The notes: a model not told the origin generated them from the letters alone. A DNA stretch of 64,000 nucleotides from Bacillus sp. UNC438CL73TsuS30 (GCF_000482325.1 NZ_AXVA01000010.1:1-64000), one strand, 5' to 3'. Shown: positions 25,436 to 33,597, counted from the stretch's first letter. Program-made: numbers and translations.

Positions 25436-26742
25436 AGTCGTTTTCTCCCCTTTATAAGCAGCCATAAAACAAGTAAAGAAAAGGCGCTCAACCAAACCTT
25501 TGTGTGGCTGCCTTTTGCACTCCCAACCAATGGGTGTGAATCACGAAACATCAATGCTTCCCTTGACAGCGCGGCATTTAATTTTTCATAGATTTTAATC
25601 GCCGGGCTTTTTAAAAATAAATTCGTTAATTCCTGGTCCTCAATCAGTTGGTGGAGGGAAGAATGATAGGTTACCGGAAAGTCGCCAATTCCGTCCCGAT
25701 TTAAATCGGTAACTGGAAAAGCTGAACCCCAGTCGTTTCCCTTGCCATCCATGCTCCAGGAATTGTTTTCCCCCGTACCGCCAAGGGTAACAGCGGGAAT
25801 AGTGTTATCCGTAATTCGGTTTAAGGTAAAGGTCTGATCATTGGAACTGGCCCAAAGCTCAATCCCGATTTGATTTTGGATAATGCGGTTGTGCCGAAAT
25901 ACATTTCGTGTTGCTTGATCTATATATAAACCCCGTTGGTTCATGTAAAAGGTATTATTTTCAATTTTATTATCATTTGCTTGAAGCAGCATCAAGCCAA
26001 ACGATTGATTTCCATAGTTTACGATAAATTGGTTTCCATCCAATGTGAGTTGGTTTGAATTCATAACAGCAGCGCCGCCCTGATTCATCGTGAAAATATT
26101 ATTTTTAAAAACATTTTTGTCAGAATACATGTAATGCAATCCGTAGCGGGTATGGCTGATTTTATTGGCAATGCTTCGATTTTTGTGCGCATAATCAAAG
26201 AACATCCCGTCACGCGTGCCTTCGATGGTGTTTCCAATCAGCAGGTTATCATGTGCGTAAAAAACATGGAGCCCATTGCCCTGGGCGGCAATTTCGCCCT
26301 TGCCCATTCCTTTAATATGATTATCTCGAATGGTATTATAGTGGGCCTTGCTTAAATAAATACCGTGAAAGGAACGGCGGATGGTAATGTGCTCGACAAG
26401 ATTATGATTACTGTAAATCTTAATGGCTGCGTATTCCTCCGCAGAATTGCGGTTCATGCTGCTATCTGTCACGGTTAGATGGCTTAGCGAAACACGCGGT
26501 GCCTTGATGGAAATAACATTTCCGCTTCCGTCTCCCTTGATCACGGTGTGCTTTCTGCCAATCAATGTAAGGGGCTTATCGATGACGATATTGCCTTCAT
26601 AGGTTTGATTCTCAAGCTTTAGCACCGCTCCCTCTTTCGAGGAGTCGATCAAGGCTTGCAAGCTTTCGGCTGCCATATTTTTCTCAGGTTTAATTAGAAA
26701 AAAAAGAGAAAAAACGAAAAGAAAGAGCGTCAATTTTTTCAT
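25399..26742 (-). CDS. nosD: NosD copper-site assembly protein, C-terminally membrane-anchored
   Basis: 447 aa. Residues 1-25 are a Sec signal peptide (LTLFLFVFSLFFLI). Residues about 40-340 are a right-handed beta-helix of CASH/PbH1 repeats (NTIEGTRDGMFFDYAHKNRSIANKISHT and similar). A C-terminal hydrophobic helix (AFSLLVLWLLI) is followed by basic residues, giving membrane anchoring. NosD works with NosFY in building CuZ. The ATG at 26742 overlaps the nosB stop (ATGA); the ATG at 26763 would place seven charged residues before the signal peptide. Confidence 0.9.
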   Translation of the reverse strand: MKKLTLFLFVFSLFFLIKPEKNMAAESLQALIDSSKEGAVLKLENQTYEGNIVIDKPLTLIGRKHTVIKGDGSGNVISIKAPRVSLSHLTVTDSSMNRNSAEEYAAIKIYSNHNLVEHITIRRSFHGIYLSKAHYNTIRDNHIKGMGKGEIAAQGNGLHVFYAHDNLLIGNTIEGTRDGMFFDYAHKNRSIANKISHTRYGLHYMYSDKNVFKNNIFTMNQGGAAVMNSNQLTLDGNQFIVNYGNQSFGLMLLQANDNKIENNTFYMNQRGLYIDQATRNVFRHNRIIQNQIGIELWASSNDQTFTLNRITDNTIPAVTLGGTGENNSWSMDGKGNDWGSAFPVTDLNRDGIGDFPVTYHSSLHQLIEDQELTNLFLKSPAIKIYEKLNAALSREALMFRDSHPLVGSAKGSHTKVWLSAFSLLVLWLLIKGRKRLCITFGRNGRKI

Positions 26743-27317
26743 TTTCTTTTTCGATCCTTCCATAGCGGAATGAGTAATAACACAAAGGCTGCTAATAAGA
26801 AATAAGTACCCGGTCCAAGCAGGCTGTGGGTAATAAAGTTTGCTACCTGGTTTTTCCCAATAATCGGTGGTACGAATGGAGCAATTTTAATCGGTGCATG
26901 CGGGCTTAAGTTGGTCCCGAAATCATGCAGTGCATTATGAAGGTCGAGGACGCCAAGAATGCCGCCAATCACAATGACACCAATCAATATATAAAGAACA
27001 ATTTTTTTTCTTAGGATCGCGGTTAAAAGGGTGATGGCCGCTAGCCCCCATACAAGATAGGAGAGATAGGAAAGCTCAGGGAAGTTTTTTTCACTGAAGT
27101 TTCTCATTCCAATATAGTGGTTCAACCCATTCACAATATCAAGTTGTCCGTCAAGCTTGTTCGGATAAACGATAATGTTTAATCCTTCTGGATATTGTGG
27201 AGCCCAAAACACCATCTTCCACCATGGAAAAAAGATGGAGCAAACAAATAATACGGCGGCTAAGGCAATCAATAATGAAGACATGATGGATAGTTTATTA
27301 CCTGTACTATCATTCAA
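26739..27317 (-). CDS. nosB: NosB-like four-helix membrane protein of clade II nos operons
   Basis: 192 aa with four predicted membrane helices: one at the N-terminus (LLIALAAVLFVCSIFFPWW), two central (YLVWGLAAITLLTAIL, IVLYILIGVIVIGGILG) and one at the C-terminus (YFLLAAFVLLLIPLW). A loop after the first helix carries a conserved-looking WKMVFWAPQYPEGLNIIVYPN. Its place between nosZ and nosD matches the membrane protein called NosB in clade II (atypical) nos clusters; its function is unresolved. The TTG at 27317 follows AAAAGGAG by eight bases; the GTG at 27326 lies inside that ribosome site. A strong hairpin separates it from nosZ. Confidence 0.75.
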   Translation of the reverse strand: MNDSTGNKLSIMSSLLIALAAVLFVCSIFFPWWKMVFWAPQYPEGLNIIVYPNKLDGQLDIVNGLNHYIGMRNFSEKNFPELSYLSYLVWGLAAITLLTAILRKKIVLYILIGVIVIGGILGVLDLHNALHDFGTNLSPHAPIKIAPFVPPIIGKNQVANFITHSLLGPGTYFLLAAFVLLLIPLWKDRKRK

Positions 27318-27351
27318 GTTAACCACTCCTTTTATAGGGTTATTATTAGGA

Positions 27352-27392
27352 AATGGATGAGGGTATCAATCGGAAAATTGATACCCATCACC
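27352..27392 (-). promoter_or_regulatory. Intercistronic hairpin between nosZ and nosB
   Basis: GGGTATCAAT / ATTGATACCC perfect 10 bp stem, extendable with gaps by GATG/CATC, loop of six. No T-run follows on the minus strand. Probably protects the nosZ mRNA end or attenuates the assembly genes (inference). Confidence 0.65.
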
Positions 27393-27398
27393 AACTTT

Positions 27399-29270
27399 TT
27401 ATTTTTTAGGCTTAACAAGGAAATAGCCATTCATTTCCTGATGAAGCGCAGAGCAGAAGTTTGTGCAATAAAGCGGGAAAGTACCGGCTTTATCAGCGGT
27501 AAACTCTAACGTATTTGTTTCACCAGGCTGAACTTCCATGTTTAAGTTATAGTCATTGATGGCAAAGCCGTGGGTAATGTCTTCATCCATATCAATATTG
27601 GTTAAGTGAATAAATACATGATCTCCTTCATTTACCTCAATCGTGTCAGGACGTTTTGCTTTCGCGTCAAAGATAAATCTTGAGCGGAGTGCAACACCGT
27701 AGACATGGACCTCATTGCCATCACGAACAATTCTTGTATCCGACTTTTTATAAACCGCATCTGAATTCTTTGTATCCTTTGTATATACATTAATAGACTT
27801 AATTTTGTCAGCCTTAATCATCTGTGCATAGTGCGGTTCAGGGTTAACCGGAACGGTATCGACTACATTCATCTTGCCGCTGATATCAATTAACTGCATC
27901 GTTTCAGGGTGAGAAGGTCCCACAGATAGGAAGTTATCCTTTGCCAATTTGTTTAATGCGACAAGCCATTTTCCATCAGGTGCAACGGTGTCACCTTCAG
28001 CCGCAACAGAGTGTCCTGGTGAATACTGGACTGGTACGCGGTCTAATGTTTCACCCGTCTTAGGATTCCATTTTACGATTTCAGAAGAGATAAACATGGT
28101 TGTATAGGCCATACCCTTATTATCAAACTGAGTATGAAGCGGTCCAAGTGCATTTTCTGGGTTCACTTCACGTTCCATAACTGATTTATAGTTTAGAATA
28201 GGAATGCCGTTTCTTTCACCAGAGAAATCCTTGTTTTCAACTGCCTTAAATGCCTTTTCAAATGAGAAGACCGTCATCGCAGGTGCTAGTTTTCCAGACG
28301 CAATGAAATATTTTCCGTCCGGAGTTACATCCACACCGTGCGGCGACTTAGCAACAGGAATTAAATAGATTCCGCCTTTTTGTTTTTCCGGGAAAATCAT
28401 CTTTTGCCCATTCACATCTGTGTATTTGCCTTCCTTGACCATTTTCGCAAGCTCTTTCCAGTTAAAAAGAACAATATAGTCGCGGTCTGCTTGGGACGCG
28501 TTTATTTCCATTGTGGTTGTTGATTCTTCTGTATTGTAAGTAGTCAACACGGCCCAATCTTTAGAGATCTTCTTACCGGCATCGGAAAGGTCATAAGACC
28601 ATGGCGGAAGGGCAACCTGATAAGCAATATTTAGCTTTTCTTTGTTTTGGTCAAAGGTGACAGCTGACATTACGCCACGATATTTTGAATGATAATCATC
28701 AAGAGATTCATATTTTTGCCCCAGCGGAACAGCAAAACGAGTTGGTAAAAACATGTACTCGGTATTTTCCGTTACGAAGGCGGCACAGTGCGGACCCGCT
28801 GTATTTGGAACTTTAATAATGTCCCTTGTTGTCCACGTTTTTAAATCAACTGCAGCTGCACGACTGTTTCCTACATCGGTTGCAAATAGGAATTTACCAT
28901 CGTAGTCGCCATTTGTTTCCGAAAGGGCTGGGTGGTGGAGGTCACCCCATGTATATCCTCCGAGCATTTTCTTTGTTCTACTGTCAAATCCATAACCTGT
29001 TGCCGGATCAGGCGAGAAAACCGGAATCGTTCGAATTTCCCGCATCGATGGAACACCATATACAAACAGTTGTCCAGAGTGACCGCCGGAATCAATCAGG
29101 TAATAATCATCTTTTTGCCCAAATGGGACATACACCTTTTCTGCATTGCTCTTTGTGCTGCTATTAGCCGCTTCCGTTGTTTTTGGACTTGATGAAAGGT
29201 CGGCGAAGGAAATGGTAGCTGCCACAAAGCCGGCAACAAGGCCGGAAGCAATTGGAATCCATTTTTTCAT
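27399..29270 (-). CDS. nosZ: Nitrous oxide reductase NosZ, clade II, Sec-exported
   Basis: 623 aa. It reduces N2O to N2 outside the membrane. The N-terminus is a Sec-type signal or anchor (MKKWIPIASGLVAGFVAATISFA) with no twin-arginine motif, which marks clade II. A seven-bladed propeller follows, with the CuZ histidines in DLHHPALS, GPHCAAF, KSPHGVD, GPLHTQFD, SPGHSVA and PEPHYAQ. The C-terminal cupredoxin has the CuA ligands in HGFAI and YCTNFCSALHQEM (two Cys, His and Met). All expected copper ligands are present. AGGTGGTG precedes the ATG at 29270. It is the second gene of the operon, behind nosC, with FNR control upstream. Confidence 0.96.
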   Translation of the reverse strand: MKKWIPIASGLVAGFVAATISFADLSSSPKTTEAANSSTKSNAEKVYVPFGQKDDYYLIDSGGHSGQLFVYGVPSMREIRTIPVFSPDPATGYGFDSRTKKMLGGYTWGDLHHPALSETNGDYDGKFLFATDVGNSRAAAVDLKTWTTRDIIKVPNTAGPHCAAFVTENTEYMFLPTRFAVPLGQKYESLDDYHSKYRGVMSAVTFDQNKEKLNIAYQVALPPWSYDLSDAGKKISKDWAVLTTYNTEESTTTMEINASQADRDYIVLFNWKELAKMVKEGKYTDVNGQKMIFPEKQKGGIYLIPVAKSPHGVDVTPDGKYFIASGKLAPAMTVFSFEKAFKAVENKDFSGERNGIPILNYKSVMEREVNPENALGPLHTQFDNKGMAYTTMFISSEIVKWNPKTGETLDRVPVQYSPGHSVAAEGDTVAPDGKWLVALNKLAKDNFLSVGPSHPETMQLIDISGKMNVVDTVPVNPEPHYAQMIKADKIKSINVYTKDTKNSDAVYKKSDTRIVRDGNEVHVYGVALRSRFIFDAKAKRPDTIEVNEGDHVFIHLTNIDMDEDITHGFAINDYNLNMEVQPGETNTLEFTADKAGTFPLYCTNFCSALHQEMNGYFLVKPKK

Positions 29271-29288
29271 TTGGTTGCACCACCTTTT

Positions 29289-29744
29289 TTATTTAGCTTC
29301 TGAAGCTTTTTTTAGAATATCAAGAACTTGTTTTCGTTCTGCGTCTGTTAAAGGATTTTTGCCAATAACGCCTGACATCACGGCTGAGTCTGGTTTGGTT
29401 AAGAATTGTTCAATCGGCATGCCGTGTTTATCTTTAACTTCGACGAAGGCATGGGATAGGTCCGGACCTACTTGGCCGCCTTTGAGGTTTAATGCTTCAA
29501 CAGAGTGACAGCCTAAGCAGCCTCTTTTTGATAGAATGTTGTCCTGGTCCACTGATGTTGTCGTTGCCGCTGTCTCTTTTGATTGTGAACCCTGATCCTT
29601 AGTGGTTGATTTTGTGTTTGTATCTGATTGCGCCGCTACTTGAGGCTGTGATCCGGAATCCCCCATCATCACATCAAACACTAAGTAACCAAGGCCAAAT
29701 CCTATGACAAGACTAATAACGAAGCTAATGATTGCCTTATTCAC
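29289..29744 (-). CDS. nosC: Membrane-anchored c-type cytochrome NosC
   Basis: 151 aa. An N-terminal hydrophobic helix (residues 4-24) anchors it, a Ser/Thr/Gln-rich linker of about 45 residues follows, and then comes a small cytochrome c domain. The haem site is CLGCH, and a likely Met ligand sits in DSAVMSGVIG. It probably hands electrons from the quinol chain to the CuA site of NosZ. The GTG at 29744 follows AAAGGAGGG. It is the first gene of the nos operon, 18 bp before nosZ. Confidence 0.88.
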   Translation of the reverse strand: MNKAIISFVISLVIGFGLGYLVFDVMMGDSGSQPQVAAQSDTNTKSTTKDQGSQSKETAATTTSVDQDNILSKRGCLGCHSVEALNLKGGQVGPDLSHAFVEVKDKHGMPIEQFLTKPDSAVMSGVIGKNPLTDAERKQVLDILKKASEAK

Positions 29745-29806
29745 TTTTTTCCCTCCTTTTATTTCTAATCAACAGTTATATCCTATTCTGAGAGGGCTTC
29801 CAAAAA

Positions 29807-29822
29807 TGTGATGTTTCTCACA
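29807..29822. promoter_or_regulatory. FNR box of the nos operon
   Basis: TGTGA TGTTTC TCACA is a perfect match to the Bacillus FNR consensus TGTGA-N6-TCACA. It is centred about 70 bp before the nosC start codon. A TAGGAT -10-like hexamer on the minus strand (29785-29780) would put the box close to position -41, the activating position. Confidence 0.88.
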
Positions 29823-29839
29823 TCTATATTAGGGTGTGT

Positions 29840-29910
29840 GAACGTTCTGTGAAACGGCCCGTCAGGCGTTGTATTGACGGGGTTTCTGAAAAATGAACGT
29901 TTTGTGAAAC
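29840..29910 (+). repeat. 16 bp direct repeat in the nosC-fnr promoter region
   Basis: GAACGTTCTGTGAAAC (29840-29855) recurs as GAACGTTTTGTGAAAC (29895-29910), 55 bp apart. Each copy contains a TGTGA half-site. Between them lies a CCGTCA / TGACGG hairpin (29859-29880). Confidence 0.7.
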
Positions 29911-29914
29911 CATT

Positions 29915-29930
29915 AGTGAAACTTGTCACT
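29915..29930. promoter_or_regulatory. FNR-like box of the fnr gene
   Basis: AGTGA AACTTG TCACT differs from the FNR consensus only at the two outer, symmetrical bases. A TATAAA -10 at 29950-29955 would place it near position -40 of the fnr promoter, suggesting autoregulation. Confidence 0.6.
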
Positions 29931-30008
29931 TCTTTTAAAAAGGAAATTTTATAAAATGGGGGGAAGAATGGTTTCTAAGTTTTCAAACATGAAAAGGTGG
30001 TGGAAAAA

Positions 30009-30752
30009 ATGGATGGAAATGAATGTGTAAATGATCCACACTTAGTTGTCTTAAGGACCACAAAAACGGAGGATTTTTTACGGAAAATTGATATTTTTAA
30101 AGAATTATCGACAAGCTCACTGAAGCTGGTCGAGAAACGGGTTCAAACCTTTTCGTTTAAAAAAGGGGAAAGGATCATGTCGGAAGATGATGTTGCACGG
30201 GGAGTTTATTTTGTTTATTCCGGTACTGTGAAGCTAACGAAGCAGGATGAAAATGGAAACGAAATCATTGTCTGCATCAAGCAAAAAGGGGATATGTTTG
30301 CGGAGGCGTGCTTATTTACGCAAAGAACACAATGCTATCCGGCAACGGCATCGATGCTTGAGGATGGGAAGATTCTCTTTTTGGATAAAAATGAGTTAGA
30401 AAGGGATTTGTACGACTATCCGGAGCTTTCAATCCAGATGATTCGTTATATGAGTGATTCGTTGCGGGAGATGACCGTTCAATTGCGTGATGTGGCCTTG
30501 CTCGATGTTTACGCAAAAACAGTTAAGACCTTAGAGCGCTTGGGGAAAAAGTTTAATACTGGTCAGAATCGCTGGGATATTGAAATTCCGTTAACCGTTC
30601 AGGAGTTTGCCACGGTTGTCGGGACATCAAGGGAAAGTGTCAGTCGTGTATTTTCAAAATTAAAGAAACAAGAAATGATTGATATGAAATCTAGGAAAAT
30701 CGTGATCCTTGACTGGTGCCGGTTCTGTACTTTGCTGCATTCGGATTTATAG
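30009..30752 (+). CDS. fnr: Fnr, Crp-family oxygen regulator
   Basis: 247 aa. A cyclic-nucleotide-binding-like beta-roll spans about 25-140 and a long dimer helix 135-165. A Crp helix-turn-helix follows with the recognition helix TSRESVSRVFSKL, whose E..SR pattern reads TGTGA. The C-terminus has WCRFCTLLHSDL. B. subtilis Fnr binds a [4Fe-4S] cluster through three C-terminal cysteines (spacing 0, 3, 8) plus an Asp. Here only the first two are present and the third position is Ser, preceded by His. The ATG at 30009 follows AAAAGGTGG. It is divergent from the nos operon, whose promoter carries a perfect FNR box, so nos is its likely target. Confidence 0.87.
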   Translation: MDGNECVNDPHLVVLRTTKTEDFLRKIDIFKELSTSSLKLVEKRVQTFSFKKGERIMSEDDVARGVYFVYSGTVKLTKQDENGNEIIVCIKQKGDMFAEACLFTQRTQCYPATASMLEDGKILFLDKNELERDLYDYPELSIQMIRYMSDSLREMTVQLRDVALLDVYAKTVKTLERLGKKFNTGQNRWDIEIPLTVQEFATVVGTSRESVSRVFSKLKKQEMIDMKSRKIVILDWCRFCTLLHSDL

Positions 30753-30767
30753 AGTGTGTCGGCTGCT

Positions 30768-30862
30768 TCGCAGATAAAAAGGTGTTTCTCGCAGATAAAA
30801 ACAGCGTTTTCGCAGATAAATTAGTCTAGAACGCGGATAAATGTTCATTTTTCGCAGATAAA
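30768..30862 (+). repeat. Five TCGCAGATAAA motifs at exactly 21 bp intervals
   Basis: The 11 bp motif TCGCAGATAAA starts at 30768, 30789, 30810, 30831 (as ACGCGGATAAA) and 30852. Every spacing is 21 bp. The 10 bp between motifs is not conserved. It lies between the fnr stop and its terminator, so it is transcribed. A single further copy (CGCAGATAAA) is near 58238. Confidence 0.85.
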
Positions 30863-30875
30863 ATTTGAGTCCATT

Positions 30876-30911
30876 AAAAAAGCTGCCCCAAATTGCTGGG
30901 GCAGTTTCTAT
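30876..30911. terminator. Bidirectional terminator between fnr and bshB2
   Basis: CTGCCCCA / TGGGGCAG stem (30883-30890 with 30897-30904). A TTTTTT run follows on the minus strand and TTTCTATTTT on the plus strand. Confidence 0.85.
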
Positions 30912-31579
30912 TTTGTGAATTTATAAGTCCAAAATCGTTCATTGTTAATCCATGCCATAACTTGCGGGTCTTGATTTTTGAGTTTTTCGGTCATATCGCC
31001 TAGCATTTGCTCGGTTTGTGAGCGGTGCGCGCGCATGGCGGCAAGTTTTTTATCGGCAACTGCGGAAATATTATTAATAATATCGGCTTCGCCAAGCTCT
31101 TCTAAGCAATTATTGGAAAAAGCTACGCAGTGTAATTTTGGCCGTTCCGCGGCAGGGATCTTTTCGACAGCCCGTACGACGGCCGCACCGGTGGCCTCAT
31201 GGTCGGGATGAACGGAATAGCCCGGATAGAACGTGATAATGAGCGATGGGTTCAACTCATCAATTAACAACGAAATAACATTTGTCAGCTTTTCTTCATC
31301 CTCGAATTCAACGGTTTTATCACGGAAGCCAAGCATCCGTAAATCCTGGATGCCAAGGGCGTTTGCTGCGTTTTTCAGCTCTTCTTTTCTGATTTTTGGC
31401 AGGTTTTCTCTGTTTGTGAAAAGGGGATTCCCCATGTTACGTCCCATTTCCCCTAATGTTAAACAAGCATAAGTGACAGGGGTTCCATTTTCGACATGGG
31501 TGGCAATGGTGCCGGATACCCCAAATGCTTCGTCATCCGGATGCGGAAAAACGACTAAGACTTGACGCTCTTTTTCCAT
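30908..31579 (-). CDS. bshB2: Bacillithiol biosynthesis deacetylase BshB2
   Basis: 223 aa PIG-L/LmbE-family zinc hydrolase. The metal motif HPDDEAFG is near residue 13, and the conserved YSVHPDHEATGAAV near 120 supplies the further zinc ligand. It deacetylates GlcNAc-malate to GlcN-malate in bacillithiol synthesis (the YojG form). AAAGGAG precedes the ATG. It follows yojF by 18 bp, reproducing the B. subtilis yojF-yojG pair. Confidence 0.92.
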   Translation of the reverse strand: MEKERQVLVVFPHPDDEAFGVSGTIATHVENGTPVTYACLTLGEMGRNMGNPLFTNRENLPKIRKEELKNAANALGIQDLRMLGFRDKTVEFEDEEKLTNVISLLIDELNPSLIITFYPGYSVHPDHEATGAAVVRAVEKIPAAERPKLHCVAFSNNCLEELGEADIINNISAVADKKLAAMRAHRSQTEQMLGDMTEKLKNQDPQVMAWINNERFWTYKFTK

Positions 31580-31597
31580 TACGGTGTTCTCCTTTCT

Positions 31598-31945
31598 TTA
31601 TTCAAATGGAGTCGTGCTGAGCTCGAGGGCAACGGCAAGTTTTCCTTTGCTGTCGTGGCCGGCAAGCAACAGGCGGTTTTGTTCATCGATTTCAAAATGG
31701 GTGAGCCCTTCTGCATAGACCCAGCCAAGGTTGATTTTTAAGCCAATCCGATATGGGCCGCTTCCAGTGATTTTTCCTAGTTCATATTGAACAAGGGCAT
31801 TGCGGATATAGGCACCAGCTGAAAAAAAGGATTGATCAAAGTGTGAGGCATAGGCACCATTTGTGGTTTCTAGGTGAAGATAGACATCTTTATGGGCATA
31901 GTGGTTGATTGCTTCCTGGACTTTGGCTACATCAATTGTTTCCAT
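31598..31945 (-). CDS. yojF: YojF (DUF1806), partner of BshB2
   Basis: 115 aa cytoplasmic protein of the YojF/DUF1806 family: an N-terminal helix, then beta-strands including VYLHLETTNGAYASHFD, YRIGLKINLGWVYAEGLTHFEID and the C-terminal LAVALELSTTPFE. Its function is unknown; its fixed position beside bshB2 suggests a role in bacillithiol metabolism. GGAAAGGAG precedes the ATG. It is the first gene of a two-gene minus-strand operon. Confidence 0.9.
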   Translation of the reverse strand: METIDVAKVQEAINHYAHKDVYLHLETTNGAYASHFDQSFFSAGAYIRNALVQYELGKITGSGPYRIGLKINLGWVYAEGLTHFEIDEQNRLLLAGHDSKGKLAVALELSTTPFE

Positions 31946-32210
31946 AACCTGTGGCTCCTTTCCCGATATTAAATGTATGATTTCTACTTTTCTATTGTAA
32001 TTAATAATGTAACTATCATACTAAAATCAGTTAAAAAAAGCGAAGGGAACGCTTAAAAAAGTGGTGTGGGCTGAGTAAGGGTGTCAATGGTTGTAGGAAG
32101 TGCTGCGATTGTTGTTAAACGTGTTGGAATTGTCTAAGAAATCTTTTCCTACTGTTAAATAGGTAACATGTGTATTAAAATGGGTAAAACAAATACTTAT
32201 GGGGTGCACT

Positions 32211-32810
32211 ATGAAGGCGGCATCAATTATTTTATCCGGCGGTAAATCAAGCCGGATGGGTACCAATAAAGCCCTTTTAAAAATAAATGAAAAAACCAAC
32301 ATCGAGCGGTTGGTGGAAGAACTGAAGGGGTTTTTTTCAGAAATCATTCTTGTGACCAATCATCCTGATGAATATCGGTTTTTAGGAGTGAAAATGGTCT
32401 CCGACCGATTTCCCGGGCTGGGACCGTTAGCCGGTCTTCATGCCGGGCTGCAAGAATCGACACAGGAAGTGAACGTGGCCGTGGCGTGCGATATGCCGTT
32501 TGTTTCTGGCGAACTTGCTGAAAAAATTGCAGCAAAACTTGGCAGCTTTGATGCAGCCATCCCTGTCATTGACGGAAAGAAACAACCATTATTCGCTGCC
32601 TATCGCAGATGTATTTTACCAGTGGTAGAGGCAAGTCTTGAAAAAAGAAACCTCCGGATGACACAGCTTTTTGACGACCTACAGGTTCTATATTTAACCG
32701 AAGAGGACCTTCCGGGATACAGCAAACCGAGACTTGAGCGTACTTTTTTCAATATGAACTACCCGGAGGAATACGAAAAAGCAAAGAAATGGGCAGATGG
32801 AGATAACTGA
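32211..32810 (+). CDS. mobA: Molybdenum cofactor guanylyltransferase MobA
   Basis: 199 aa nucleotidyltransferase. The nucleotide-binding loop LSGGKSSRMGTNKALL is at residues 7-22, GPLAGLHAGL near 72 and the metal site ACDMPF near 92. It attaches GMP to molybdopterin for bis-MGD enzymes such as nitrate reductase or formate dehydrogenase. I chose the ATG at 32211, which follows GGGGTG; the ATG at 32199 has no ribosome site. First gene of a + strand molybdopterin cluster. Confidence 0.88.
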   Translation: MKAASIILSGGKSSRMGTNKALLKINEKTNIERLVEELKGFFSEIILVTNHPDEYRFLGVKMVSDRFPGLGPLAGLHAGLQESTQEVNVAVACDMPFVSGELAEKIAAKLGSFDAAIPVIDGKKQPLFAAYRRCILPVVEASLEKRNLRMTQLFDDLQVLYLTEEDLPGYSKPRLERTFFNMNYPEEYEKAKKWADGDN

Positions 32811-32885
32811 CAATTAAGATTATTTGCCGAGGCTGGTCTAAAGCAATATAATAACGATAAAATGCCGTGCAAAAGAGGTGATAAA

Positions 32886-33350
32886 TTGAACTATGAAATT
32901 TCGAAGGAGCCGATTCAAATTCAGGCGGTGATCGATAAGGTGATCCAGCGTGAGGCCGGGGCGATTACCACTTTTATCGGTACAGTCCGTGAATTAACAA
33001 AAGGCAAGAAAACCTTGTTTCTTATATATGAGGCCTATGAGGCGATGGCCGTGAAAAAATTAGAACAGATTGGACAAGAGATTGAACAGCGCTGGGAAGG
33101 CTCAAAGGTAGCCATCACGCACCGCGTTGGCAAGCTGGATATTACCGATGTTGCGGTCGTCATTGCCGTTTCAACGCCGCACCGTGCTGACGCCTATGAG
33201 GCGAACCGCTATGCCATTGAACGAATTAAAGAGATCGTTCCTATTTGGAAAAAGGAACATTGGGAAGATGGAGAAAAGTGGATGGGAAATCAACTTGAAA
33301 CCGTTGAATACCCGTCCGGAAAACCGGAGGAGGAAGACTTACATGAATAA
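32886..33350 (+). CDS. moaE: Molybdopterin synthase catalytic subunit MoaE
   Basis: 154 aa. Family motifs include GAITTFIGTVRE, HRVGKLDITDVAVVIAVSTPHRADAYEANRYAIERIKEIVPIWKKE with the active-site lysines, and GEKWMGNQ. It transfers sulfur from thiocarboxylated MoaD to precursor Z. The TTG at 32886 was chosen because AGAGGTG stands a few bases upstream and the residues after it fit the family start (NYEISKEPI). Its end overlaps moaD by eight bases. Confidence 0.9.
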   Translation: MNYEISKEPIQIQAVIDKVIQREAGAITTFIGTVRELTKGKKTLFLIYEAYEAMAVKKLEQIGQEIEQRWEGSKVAITHRVGKLDITDVAVVIAVSTPHRADAYEANRYAIERIKEIVPIWKKEHWEDGEKWMGNQLETVEYPSGKPEEEDLHE

Positions 33351-33576
33351 GGTGCTGTTTTTTGCTCATTTACGTGATGTAGTGGGGGAAGAATCATTAG
33401 CATTAAACGCGGCTGGTAAAACGGTCTCCGATTTGAAAATTGAACTGACCGCAATCTACAATTTGCCGAAAATGGAAACCGTGATGACGGCAATAAATGA
33501 AGAATTTGCCTCAAATGATGAGGTCATCAGCGAAGGTGACGTTATTGCCTTTATCCCACCCGTTAGTGGCGGTTGA
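33343..33576 (+). CDS. moaD: Molybdopterin synthase sulfur carrier MoaD
   Basis: 77 aa ubiquitin-like protein ending in the required Gly-Gly (FIPPVSGG). MoeB adenylates this terminus and sulfur is then loaded for transfer by MoaE. The ATG at 33343 has GGAGGAGGAAG upstream, overlapping the moaE stop. Longer in-frame upstream codons read through the moaE gene and are not real. Confidence 0.92.
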   Translation: MNKVLFFAHLRDVVGEESLALNAAGKTVSDLKIELTAIYNLPKMETVMTAINEEFASNDEVISEGDVIAFIPPVSGG

Positions 33577-33597
33577 TTTCTAGGAAGGTGTTTACAA

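Noticed and set aside
28826..29192. Open frames antisense to nosZ
   Set aside because: Shadow frames inside a strongly conserved gene, without ribosome sites.
30768..30862. Possible CRISPR array
   Set aside because: Conserved unit is only 11 bp with 10 bp between copies; CRISPR repeats and spacers are much longer and no cas genes are near. The 38317-38456 array was rejected on the same grounds.
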